A DNA stretch of 64,000 nt from contig CP136491.1 of assembly GCA_032768795.1 (NCBI GenBank), positions 2,418,001 through 2,482,000 on the forward strand. The letters are read 5' to 3'. The notes beneath the pieces are model-generated. The model had not been told where the DNA came from. It saw only the letters and a list, made by a program, of their open reading frames with translations, and ran no database searches. Shown piece by piece: positions 54,776 through 64,000 of this stretch. Origin of the DNA: Tremella fuciformis (taxonomy: Eukaryota > Basidiomycota > Tremellomycetes > Tremellales > Tremellaceae). Position 1 is the first letter of the stretch; each line of letters starts with the position of its first letter. The translations under genes were made by a program, and so were the position numbers.

Positions 54776-56160
54776 CTAGAAGTCGGGGGCCTCACTGATG
54801 AGTTCGGCCGGGGTGACGTCAAAGCTGGGGTTGTACACGCCGTTCCACGGCTCGGCGTCGGCGCCCACGCCCTCCGGGGTGATGCGCACGACGCTCAGGT
54901 CCCCCGTGTCGATATTCCGACCACGCACGAGCGTCGCCTCGATCGCGGGCCGCTGTTCGATGTGGATCCTGCCATGTCAGCGTCGGCCCCCTCGGATTCC
55001 GCCGGGGGACAGAGGGGGAGGGGAGCCCACTCTTTGCCCGTGTGCAGGGAGAGGTCGACGGTCGTCACTGGCGCGGCGACCATGAACGGCACGTCGTGCC
55101 GCCGGGCCAGGACGGCCGCTTGGTAGGTGCCAATCTTGTTGGCCGTGTCGCCGTTGGCGACTATCCTGTCTGCGCCCACGACGACACCGTCGATGTCGTG
55201 CAGCTGCATGAGGGAGCCGACCATCGTGTCGCCTGCGGTGTCAACAGCAAAGCGGGTAGAGGGGCCGCCGGGACGCACAGATCATACAGGCGGGGATCTT
55301 GAGGGTGGTCAGCTCCAGGCTGGTCAGCCTCGATCCTGCGCGTCAACACCACACCCCCTGTCGCGCGACGGCGGGCTCGCCCTGATGATACGGGGTCGTC
55401 TGGGCATAGTAGGCGCGCTCCAGCTGACCCATCTCGTGCAGCGCCGTGATGACGCCCAGCGCCGTCCCGTACCCCTGCGCATCAGCCTTGTCTAGTCGGG
55501 TCGGCTTGGCTCGACTCGCCGATGTCGCCAGACTGCCCGTGTTGCACACCGTCAGGACCCTCAGCCCGCCCGTGCGGTGCTTCGGCCTGTGCGCGAGGAA
55601 CCACTCCGCGCCGAGGCGGCCCATGGTCCTGTTGCGCTCGAGGTCCTCCTCGTGCACGGCGAGACACGCGTCCTGCACGCTGCGCACCAGGCCGGCGGAG
55701 TCGGAGGCGGAGGCGGAGGTAGAGGCGAGGAGGCGGCGGATGCGGTTCATCGCCTCGCCGAGGTTGACGGCGGTGGGGCGCGAGCTCTGCAGGTGGTCGA
55801 GGATCGGGGCGATGTGCTCGCGCACCTGCGCGGGGGGGGCGGCGGCGAGGAGGGAGGCGGCGGCGGCGGAGAAGAGGTAGGAGCGGAGGGAGAGGGCGGC
55901 GAGCGAGGCGATGGCGGGTGCGCCGCGGATCTTCATCGACTTTATGGCGTCGTAGCCTTCGTCAGGGCTCTCGACGGGGATCCATCGCACTTGGTGTCTG
56001 GCGTGTCAGCGGGGAGCGTTGAAACGGCGCAGAGAGGGGGGACCGACGGAAGCAGGAGCTGGTCGATGATCTCGACCTTTTCGAGGTGGTCCCCGGAGAG
56101 GCGCAATGATGTGAGCATCTCGGGCAGCGGCGCCTTGCCAGAGGGCGCTTGGGCGACCAT
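54776..56160 (-). CDS. MRI1: Methylthioribose-1-phosphate isomerase
   Basis: Five exons: 56160-56048, 55997-55381, 55335-55279, 55232-55031 and 54968-54776 (393 aa, the usual length). Signatures: [40 protein letters not shown], the active-site Cys in [48 protein letters not shown] (Asp and Asn of catalysis), and [14 protein letters not shown] at the end. The enzyme turns MTR-1-P into MTRu-1-P in the methionine salvage pathway. Intron 2 (55336-55380) has a GC donor, and its removal restores GSRLT exactly. An Ala-rich insert lies near residues 70-85. Confidence 0.93.
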
Positions 56161-56615
56161 TCCTCCACCAATGCTAGTGGTAAGAAAGAGAGAAGATGAT
56201 GAGGTGATTAAACGTTCGTCCTGTCGACTTTTTCAATCCTCGGACAACCTCCACCCACCTAGGCCACCCAACTCCCCTACAAGTACTCGTATAGTATGAT
56301 TGTCGTGAGTCATGCATCATGTAGTGGGTATATGTTGTGCGACAGTGTCCATGTGTGTAGTAAACTCGCTCTCTCGTGGCCAGTCCAGTGTGAAGCGCCG
56401 TTTGTTGTTGTTGTCTGATACAGGTGTGCTTTGGTACTCCTACCATGTCTCCAATCCCGAGTCTCTCGGACCCGTCCCATCCTCTATGCTTCCCTCGTCC
56501 CATATGATCGCCGACATGCTCCTCCCCGACTGGCATGCTCGGCGCACAGAGCATCCATCCCAGAACGCCATGCACTCGTCTCTCTCCCTCGTACGCCCTA
56601 GGTAGCCCGTGTGGG

Positions 56616-57477
56616 CTATAGGAATTTCAAGCCCAGACTGGCCAGGCTCAGCAATACGGGCGCGGCCATGCCCACAAACACCATGTCGACTCCTAATCTC
56701 CGCCGAGCTTCCGCGCCAGACCGCTTGAAGAGATCCATCGTCGACCGCTTCCGCGATTGCACTGTTTGACCAGACGCCTGTCATCAGCGACAAGAAGATT
56801 ACAAGCAGGCAAATCTCACATTTGTGCCCGTCAGGATCTGTGTTGGCAGCATGTTTGGCGGTTTGGCGGTGAGATACATCGGTGGCATCTTGGCTCCATC
56901 AAAGCGGTTGAGCCTCAGCACATAGTTGGCAGTCGTCGTGTCAATGGTGATTCCCCAGTCGGCATACCAGGTGAATTGGTCATAGTAGGTGATAATATTG
57001 GTCGTTGCCGCACAGGGATCTTGCACCTGGATACGTCCGTCCGAGCCAAACGGATAGAGGGAGATGGAGCCGTTGTCGTTGAGTGTATAGGTGCCGTGTT
57101 GCCAGAGGATGTATGCCTGGATGCAGGAGGGATTGGATGCGTTGGCAGTGTATCGGTATTGCGCTTCTTCGAAGAATCCGGTGTTGGTGCTGCTATCAGC
57201 CTCGAATCACCAGGTAGATCAAATTGCTCACAAGGAATAGGCAATGCCCGTGTTGTTGGGATAGTCAAACTTCATCTCTGCGGGCGTGCAAAAGTCCTGC
57301 CTGTCAGTTCATCGCGCATCGGCGGGAGAGAGGACTGACCCCGCCTGTAGATACCGCGGCATTGCTGCTCCATGTCCCCTCGAGATCGGTGACATTGTTG
57401 GCGGAAGACAAGTCTCCTTGGGCCTGAGCACGAAGGACGAGCGCGAGACCGAGCGCGAGCGACACGCCGCGCAGCAT
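56616..57477 (-). CDS. ROT1: Rot1 homolog, ER protein-folding / cell-wall factor
   Basis: Four exons: 57477-57340, 57296-57232, 57192-56820 and 56777-56616 (245 aa; yeast Rot1 is 256). A signal peptide (GVSLALGLALVLRAQAQG) precedes DLEGTWSSNAAVSTGGDFCT, then NTGFFEEAQYRYTANASNPS, QHGTYTLNDNGSISLYPFGS, DGRIQVQDPC and the hallmark LNRFDGAKMPPMYLTAKPPN. A C-terminal hydrophobic helix (VFVGMAAPVLLSLASLGLKFL) anchors it. Rot1 is an essential ER membrane chaperone-like protein in yeast, found as a suppressor of tor2 mutation and needed for beta-1,6-glucan synthesis and N-glycosylation. Sites N-x-T/S for N-glycans are present. Confidence 0.9.
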
Positions 57478-58060
57478 GTTTGGGCCGCTGTGACAAGGGG
57501 GATCGGGTAGGTGAGGAGGGCGGTCCGGGACACAAGCCTAGAGAAGCTCGATTCGATCAAAGAGCGTTGTCAGATGTCGGAGGCGGAGATCGGTAGGCTA
57601 GCCAAGAGTGAGGAGAAAGTCAAAGGAGCAATGGTCGCCTGGTAAGGAAGGGCGGAGGTGGCCACTGGCGAGAGACGCGCTGTCTCACTGGGCCTCGACC
57701 CCGGATGCGTCTTGTAAAGCGAGCGGGCGGCCGTGGCGTGTTCTGTGAGCACAGGGGGAGGGAGAGAGGGAGAGCAAAGAGAGATCGGGATGAGCTGTTG
57801 ACGAGTGGATGGTGGTAGTATTGGATGCAAAAGAAACGAAACAAGAGCACAGCAACACGCAAGGGAGGAACAAGGCATTCAGGGTCCAACACTGACCCTG
57901 ACATCACCACGCTCTTCCAACCGCAGGGCAAAAGGTCAAACACGAGGGGATGTCGCCGGATAACGCCGATGTGGCACTGTAGCTGGTAGGGGTAACCCAA
58001 CCCAAAAAAGACCATTTCATGACTACTCGAGTACTCGTACATTTACAAAAGTATACGGGG
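57478..58060. other. Intergenic region upstream of ROT1
   Basis: It holds the ROT1 promoter (CT/GA-rich stretch 57740-57790) and the 3' untranslated region of the glycoprotein gene. Minus-strand frames here are Ser/Leu/Pro-rich without family similarity. Confidence 0.5.
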
Positions 58061-59962
58061 TCATATAAGAGCCCACCCACTCGCCAGACCGATCCCCAGC
58101 GCACCCACGAACATGCTCGTCACTGACAAGGTGGAGTGCGAGATTGTGATTGGCGGGTAGACCCGTCTCAGCGCCCCATCCGAGGCATTGCCACCCGTCG
58201 AATTGGTCGCGTTGCCTTGTGTCAACCCCGTGCCCGTCGAGCTGCCAGAGATCTTGGCAGTCGAGCCACTCCCGCTGACACTGCCCGTCTTGCTCGCACT
58301 GACACTGGTCCCAGCCACCAGCCCACCCGATGTCGTCGTCGTGGCACTGCCTGACGCGCCAGACAGGGTTGTCGGCGAAGACGCGCCGGTCTGGGCGGCC
58401 GAGATGGTCGATACGACCCAGGTGGTCCAGCAGCACCCGCCGTCATCATCATCTCCAGCCGCGAGGCGGCGATCGACGAGCTCGTCCGACAGGCTGCCGC
58501 CCGCAGCCGATGTGGCGGTGGTGGCCGCGCCGCTCGAGAGCTTGGTCTGATACCCACCAATCTCAGACACCTGCGTGACGCCCACTTGGGTTGTACCGCC
58601 CGTCGTCGATGCGGCCGAGCTGCCGCCTCCGCCGATAGCGATCGAGGCTGAGCAGGCACACGCCGTGGTCTGGATCCATGTCGTCGACACAACTCCTCCC
58701 GAGTCGGCCCCGCTACTTGCTCCTCCCCCTCCGCCTCCCGAGGCATTCGTGGCCGTAGCCGTAGCCGAGATAGGGACGGCCGTGCCAGAGCCGTCCCACG
58801 AGTAAAGCGGTGGCTGCGTCTGACCATTACTCGCGCTTCCCCCGGACGAACAGGCGGACACAGGCGGTGCGGTGGGCGTGGGCACGGGGCTCTGGCCCTC
58901 GGTGTAAGTCGTGCCGCCCACGACGCCCGGCGGGTCGCCGTCGTCAGCTGAGCAGTCCTGCCATGTGCCGTCGGGGCCGACGGCGTCGCCGGTGTAAAAG
59001 TAACACCCCATCTGGTCGTACGTGTTGGGGCAAAAGGTGGCGTCGGAGCATGCGCGAAAGCAGAACGTCGTGGCCGAGATGAGCATCTGCCGTCAGGCTC
59101 TTCACTTTGCAATACTGGCAAGTGTCGTCATACTCACGACCCAGGAAGAGGCCGTGTCCGAGTCGGAGGTGTAGACCGTTGCGCCATCCGGCATGCGAGT
59201 CAGACTATCAAACTGACCGCCGGCGTCCCCTGGGGCAATATTGATCTTTGTAAAGTCACCACTGGGCGTCAGCATCGTCCATCTCGCTGATCCTCGCATT
59301 AATCTTAAGCCCAGACCGAAAACATGTCCCTCGGTCATACAGGGGAAGAAGAGGAGGCTGTGGAGGGGAGGGGGAGAGGAAAGGGGCTTGTCGCGCGAGA
59401 TCGCCGACTCACCTGCCTGACACCTGGACCCAACTATCCGCCTTGACATAAGTCACCCCGTGCAGGGTACCATCCGGTATAAGCCGCGCCCCGTGCCCGG
59501 ACGCCGCGCACCAAGCCACCACATCCGTGCCGGTGCTCCATATATAGTTGAAGGGATCCGGCGGGCCGTAGAGGCAGAAGTCCGAGTGGGACACGAGGTA
59601 GAGGTTGGGGTTGGAGGCGGATTGCTGCGCCCGTCAGCGCACCACGACCACTGTGCGCGCTCCCCTCAGTGGCTTGAAGCCCTTGTATCCTCGACTCGCC
59701 GAGGAGACTCGACACTCACGCTGTCTGTACTTCTCCTCGCTATCGACTCCGTCTCGTTCCAACCCCTGCCCAGGCGCCGGTCGAGCAGGTACCGCCCGGG
59801 CTCGCGCGCACGCGGGGGGAGGTACTGCGCCCTGGCGGTCCGCGAAAGAAGGACGAGGAGCAGGACGAGCGGTGCGGGCGACGGCGTCCAGCGCCTCGGC
59901 CTCGCCCGTCTCTTTCTCTCCGCGACGTCGTTGGTGCGCGCATGGCGACACGAGCGGAGCAT
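58061..59962 (-). CDS. GPI-anchored Ser/Thr-rich surface glycoprotein (macrophage-activating-glycoprotein family)
   Basis: Four exons: 59962-59720, 59624-59413, 59261-59138 and 59086-58061 (534 aa). The N-terminus has a long basic n-region, then a signal core (PAPLVLLLVLLSRTARA). The Cys-rich head reads SDFCLYGPPDPFNYIWSTGT, VVAWCAASGHGARLIPDGTL, VTYVKADSWVQVSGSGDFTK, SATTFCFRACS and CPNTYDQMGCYFY. A Ser/Thr/Gly-rich stalk of about 250 residues with CACSAS and GGCCWTTWV motifs follows, and a C-terminal hydrophobic segment (TSMFVGALGIGLASGWALI) with a Ser-rich omega region predicts a GPI anchor. The head resembles basidiomycete proteins annotated as macrophage-activating glycoprotein; the name is historical and the cell role here is unknown. 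Confidence 0.82.
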
Positions 59963-60331
59963 GGCGGTCGGCGTTCAGCTTGCGGCTTGCGCTGTGGGCT
60001 TGCCAGGCGCAGCTGACTGTCTCTCGTGCGTGTATGCGTGTGGCGGAGATGAATGAGAACAAGGACGATCGGTGCGCCTCTGCCGCGCATCGCAGCGCTC
60101 TGCAGTCTGCGTGTGGGAGAGAGGGGGAGGCGCACCCTTGTCTTGGAGGCATGACCGGTGTCCTTTGACGGGTGGACAATGGGCTGGGGGCCAGGGTGAA
60201 AGGAGCGTGCGCGGCGCGCGGAGGCGGGTCGAGGCGAGTCGGAGAGGGCAGGTTGGCCGCTCAGTGCGCTACGAGGGGCAGTCAGTAGACTGCAGGAAGC
60301 GGTATACGCGATGCATTGGAAGACAGAGACT
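59963..60331. other. Intergenic region
   Basis: This lies between the glycoprotein start and the 3' end of the glycosyltransferase, both on the minus strand. Probable promoter and terminator; no gene seen. Confidence 0.5.
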
Positions 60332-62342
60332 CTACGCGAGGAACAGCCGCACAAGCTCAGCCCTTGCCTCGCCGGCCGCGCCAGACTCTACACTGTCCAG
60401 CATCCTACGTTCCACTTGGCGCAAATTACGCTTCATGTCCGCCAGGCGCGCGTCGTCCCGCAGCACGCGGATGGCCTCGCGCATCTCGGCCTTGATGTCG
60501 TCGGGGGACTCGGTGACCCTTCCACCGGAGGCGAGCGGCAGGCCTCGCATTCCCGTGTTGACTTGGTGCAGCTGCACCCCGCAGCCCCAGATTTTAGTCA
60601 CTGCCATCATCAGCCGACCACCCTGAGGGACATGAACCTGCGGCCGACTCGCTCTGCGCCGCCCATAGCGTCTGGTCCGTGATGAATGGCCAGGCGATGA
60701 CCGGCACGCCCGCCATGATCGTCTCGATCGAGCTGCCTGCCCCACAGTGAGACTGCGCGTCAGCCCGCCCGGTTGCTCTTCTTCCTTCCATATCGCCACC
60801 TCGCCGGTGCCGCACTCACGACGAAGAACCGCACGGCGTCGTGCTGCAGGACCGTGAGCTGCGGCGCAAAGGAGACCAACATGCCCCGGCCACTCCTCCC
60901 CACCCTCTCCTTGAGCCTCTCGGGCAGAGAGGCATTAGGCGACGAGAGGGCGAACACGAACGGCAAGTGCGGCCGGGCGTCGAGGAGCGTCTCGACGAGG
61001 TACTCGATCAGATCCGGGCGGAACTTGGGCCAGACCAGACTGCCAAAGCTGACGTACACCGTCGACCGGGGCCCGTGAGCCGTGCACATCGAGTCGAGAA
61101 ACTCGACGGCTTGTTTCTCTTCGGGCGCGTAGGTGGTCCGGACGCTTGGGTGGTTAGCTCGGAAGGTGTCATAGTCGAGCTGGGGGCTGTCCGTCAGTCA
61201 GCGCACGGAGCATCTTGCGTCGATGGGACAGACCCGATCGCTTTGATCGGGCCCTCGTACGACTTTTGCAGCTGCGCTTGGGCCCATTGCTCCATCTCGG
61301 GCACGCCGTACGTGACGAGGCCGTCGGCGACCGCCTTTTTGCGCGTCTCGAGCAGCATGGGGATCTTGTAGTTGTACGCCGCGGAGAGCGGCATGGCCGC
61401 CGCCTGGGGTTCTGCTCTGAGCCCTCTTCGTCCGTCATCACCTAGACCCAGACCAACCGTATTCGTCTGTGCTCATGTCAGCGGTGTTTCCTCCACGGCG
61501 GAGACAGGCCCACAGTCGTACATCGGTGGCAGGTCCGGGGCCTCGACGAGCCTGCCCACAGCATTCCGCTGCGCCTGGTCATGAGCAGCCGAGCGTGTGC
61601 GCGCCTTGGGACGAGGGGCACCTTGACTCCTGCATCGTTGGCCGACAGGCCCTCGGCCAGCGCAGCGTCGTATCGCTCCTTGAAGCCATCCCATCTCCCC
61701 CCGTGCTCCGTCGCGCCAAGCAACCTGCCACGCGATCAGCCATGCCGCTCTGCCGACATGCCGGGCTCGCTCACCGGAGCAGCGGCAAGGTCGGCACGGG
61801 ACAGTGGTACCGGCACGGAACGTGCGGTAGACCCAGCGCGTCGGCGACGCCGTTGACCACCTCCTTGGTCGTCCACGGCGCCAGGGGCACATCCTCCCTC
61901 TCAGCCTCGCCCCGCACACTCACCGCTCACCGCACTCACGTCAAAGAGTATCAGCCTCGGATAGCCCCGGCGCTCCTCATCGACCACGAGACCCCGCATG
62001 ACATCCTCGAACCCCCCTCGGAGCCTCAGGCCGGGCTTCAGCTCGTCCTTCTCGGCGCTTTCGTCCTCGACGACCGGCACCACCCGGATCCGCGCCTTGT
62101 CCTCGGGCGCAAGGGTCTGCCGCGCCAGCTCCTCGACCATGCGGGGGTACGGCTGGGGATGGCACACCGCGGTCAGGTTGCATCGCGGAGAGAGGCGCAG
62201 GAAAGTCAGGCCTGTGCGAAGTGAAGCGCGCAGGCGGCCCCTGTTCCATGAGCCACCTCCCGGGTTGGCTTGAGGGTAGGACAACACACCAGCCCGGCGC
62301 GGGGATAAGTACCAGGTGAGGCGTGTCCGTGTTGCTCGTCAT
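60332..62342 (-). CDS. UDP-glycosyltransferase (GT1 family)
   Basis: Ten exons: 62342-62290, 62240-61940, 61899-61775, 61724-61622, 61574-61514, 61466-61458, 61411-61234, 61186-60820, 60752-60638 and 60600-60332 (526 aa). The start HLVLIPAPGW is the acceptor-domain opening. Later motifs are LAPWTTKEVVNGVADALGLP, STVYVSFGSLVWP, LVSFAPQLTVLQHDAVRFFV and the nucleotide-sugar box SHCGAGSSIETIMAGVPVIA followed by WPFITDQTLWAAQ. These enzymes move a sugar from UDP-sugar to small lipophilic acceptors; in fungi sterols, lipids or toxins. No membrane anchor is visible. Exon 6 is only 9 nt; it is needed to connect PPMYDY to EPQAAAMP. Acceptor unknown. Confidence 0.82.
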
Positions 62343-62865
62343 CGTCGAGAAGCGGGTGCATCACCGTCCGCCTGCATCTCTCTCTGAGTTATATCGGGAC
62401 ACTCGGTCGCGGATTCGGTTTGCGAAATCATGCTACTGGACACTAGGTATCGGTGTCGCGTGAAACACCACCGCATGACATCATTCAACGCGACTGAATT
62501 TGATGAGATGGGTCTCGCTTATAGCAGGCCGACTCCGTTCGCTTTCCGGACCGGTATCGATATCGGCCCCATCTAATCAATGCCGCTCTGCAACTCCCAG
62601 CAGTACAATTAACTTACCACGTCGCATGAACAAAAGACTCATACAGCTGACGGGGTCCAATTACCCCGACGCACTGACCGTCCATGCGTGTGTCCGTGTG
62701 TGTGTGTGTGTGTTGCCGATCAGTGATGGGCGTTTCAAGGAGTATCGCCGATCAAGGTACCCTCGATCACCTCCGTGTCGCCGAAATCTCGTTCATGCGC
62801 ATGTTCATTGAGCGTTGACATTGTCAGGTCGTCGGAAGGCGTTAAAAAAGTGACAACACTGCCAC
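62343..62865. other. Intergenic region with (TG)n tract
   Basis: It contains the promoter of the glycosyltransferase and a (TG)n microsatellite at about 62690-62712. A T-run on the minus strand near 62844 belongs to the tRNA gene. No coding sequence seen. Confidence 0.6.
62844..62849 (-). terminator. RNA polymerase III terminator of tRNA-Val
   Basis: A run of six T on the minus strand lies 16 nt after the tRNA 3' end, the normal pol III stop signal. Confidence 0.8.
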
Positions 62866-62950
62866 TGATCTCGGGCGGGCTCGAACCGCCGGCCTCCCGC
62901 GTCTTCACCACGTGTGAAGCGGGCGCTATGACCAACTAAGCCACAAGACC
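62866..62950 (-). tRNA. tRNA-Val (anticodon CAC) with 11-nt intron
   Basis: The 85-nt minus-strand sequence folds into a full cloverleaf: a 7-bp acceptor stem (GGTCTTG with CGAGATC, two wobble pairs), a D arm, an anticodon stem CCCGC/GCGGG, and a T arm GGCGG-TTCGAGC-CCGCC. The A box (TGGCTTAGTTGG) and B box (GGTTCGAGCC) are intact. The anticodon region is 18 nt instead of 7, so an intron of 11 nt sits one base after the anticodon CAC, the normal place. CCA is not encoded, as usual for eukaryotes. Confidence 0.93.
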
Positions 62951-63723
62951 ACCGCCTGTGGACGGTGTGCCTGCGACGTGATCACTGGCGGCATGGCTTC
63001 CACCGTCCGTGCACCGTCCGTGCGAAACAATAGCAACAACACGAACCTCGTTTCGCGAACAATACGAACTCGACTTGAACATCGCCCGAAGTGCATACGA
63101 CTTGTTGTCCGCTAGTGATCAGTGCGGGCTCCGTGTCCGAGCGAGACCTTTTGTGCACGTTTCTCACTCAGGTCGGATCGGATGATACAGAGCCATGGCG
63201 ATGGCCTTTCCACGCCCATCACTCAAACGACTCTCTGCCTCGATGCAATATCATAGGTTGCAAACCGGGAATCAAGCAGTAAGGTCATCGACACACGATG
63301 CGCAAGGGCTACACAGTCAATCACGGCCCTACAGGCTACGAGATCGAGAGACGGACATCCAGTAGACGCTGCGACGGTTCACCGAGACATGGACCAACAA
63401 CAGGCCGCAGACTGAGGATAATCTGCGCTCGACGCGAGATGAGCGGAGCGCCGAGCTTGTTGATCAGCCGACCTCGGACCCGTCACAACCGGCACCGTTC
63501 TACCCCGTTCGCCCTCATTCTTAGTCACCTATTGCATCGACGCCGATGGCGTGTTAATCATGTACACCACCCGAGCGGCGTAAAAATTGCCAAAATGGCA
63601 ATTATGCAGTGTCTCTCATCTATTAAGAGGCTATTTTGCAGTCTGAGCACCTGCACTCAATTGCCCTCTTGTTCTCCTGTGCATAACTTGAGTTTCCTAC
63701 ACGCTATGATCCCTTGCATGGCT
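62951..63723. other. Intergenic region
   Basis: A plus-strand frame from 63298 is open for 185 codons but is Arg/His/Ser-rich, lacks introns and overlaps the better minus-strand frame at its end, so it is not called a gene. The local sequence is more AT-rich than elsewhere. Confidence 0.5.
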
Positions 63724-64000
63724 CTACGCGGCCGCCCCAATGCCCTGCCTTCCTCTGCAGAGCAGCTGCGGCCTCTGTCCTTTGGTCGCGACGCCCTTTC
63801 GCTCAAACGACCTAAGCCCGACAACCACAGCCATCACGGTGAGGGCGATCGTTGACCCCACGAGAAATGGACGCTGTCGCAGCTGAAAGAAGTTGGCAGC
63901 CTCCTGGAGACGCCGTCGTAAACGGAGCTGACCGGTGATGCCGCCATAGAGGTAGCGTCATCGTTCTTGGGGTGTGAGAGCAGAGCGATAGGCATGTACA
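63724..64000 (-). CDS. Possible 3' end of a small membrane-protein gene (partial)
   Basis: The minus-strand frame ending with a TAG at 63724-63726 reads YLYGGITGQLRLRRRLQEAA, then NFFQLRQRPFLVGSTIALTV and MAVVVGLRSFERKG. An amphipathic basic segment is thus followed by one likely transmembrane helix. The frame meets a stop about 50 nt from the window edge, so at least one intron or exon boundary would be needed to the right. It looks like real protein, but I cannot identify it, and most of the gene would lie outside the window. Confidence 0.35.

Noticed and set aside
63298..63855. Plus-strand open frame of 185 codons
   Set aside because: Arg/His/Ser-rich composition, no intron, and its 3' part is opposite a more protein-like minus-strand frame.
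1..64000. CRISPR arrays, transposases, rRNA, integrases, viral genes
   Set aside because: None seen; the window is ordinary fungal nuclear DNA and all larger frames are explained by cellular genes or their shadows.

Overview
The window reads as nuclear DNA of a basidiomycetous yeast, most likely a tremellomycete close to Trichosporonales or Cryptococcus. The reasons are gene-dense, GC-rich sequence, several short introns per gene (mostly 35-70 nt, donors GTGAGT/GTCAGC/GTGCGT, acceptors preceded by a CTGAC or CTGAT branch point), and conserved proteins of fungal type (ROM2, ATG101, PEX6, a TOR-family kinase, TFIIIC tau91, ROT1, MRI1). This placement is inference from gene content and style, not from a search. 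All exon coordinates were built by eye; each multi-exon model was checked for splice consensus and for a coding total divisible by three.

Layout. 1-5.8 kb: the 3' part of a Rho1 GEF (ROM2 type), a small LYR-motif mitochondrial protein, ATG101, and a tandem pair of paralogous unknown proteins. 6.6-11.2 kb: a run of small single-pass membrane proteins, a phosducin-like thioredoxin-fold protein and a larger single-pass coiled-coil protein. 11.5-19.7 kb: an unknown protein, a Zn2Cys6 transcription factor, an L-type cargo lectin, a gene-poor 1.5 kb stretch, a CPL1-type secreted cysteine-rich protein and an aldo-keto reductase. 20.0-29.7 kb: seven head-to-tail members of one unrecognised gene family, one of them interrupted by an in-frame stop. 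This array is the most unusual part of the window. 30-37 kb: two more membrane proteins, a mitochondrial unknown, and PEX6. 37.4-46.1 kb: an N-terminally short TOR-like kinase (25 exons) and a TFIIIC WD40 subunit. 46.3-54.6 kb: an RCC1-repeat protein, an Ara2-like dehydrogenase, a DUF1295 membrane protein and an arrestin-like protein with a repeated helical motif in its tail. 54.7-62.3 kb: MRI1 (methionine salvage), ROT1 (ER folding / cell wall), a GPI-type glycoprotein and a UDP-glycosyltransferase. 62.8-64 kb: an intron-containing tRNA-Val(CAC) and the possible 3' end of another gene.

Functional themes. Several genes bear on cell wall, secretion and TOR signalling (ROM2, ROT1, cargo lectin, GPI glycoprotein, TOR-like kinase, ATG101), but they are scattered on both strands with separate promoters, so no single pathway cluster is claimed. 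Sequence-level oddities worth follow-up are the seven-gene array, the TOR-like kinase with altered FRB and FATC signatures, five GC-AG introns, two micro-exons of 8 and 9 nt, and the repeat-bearing arrestin tail.
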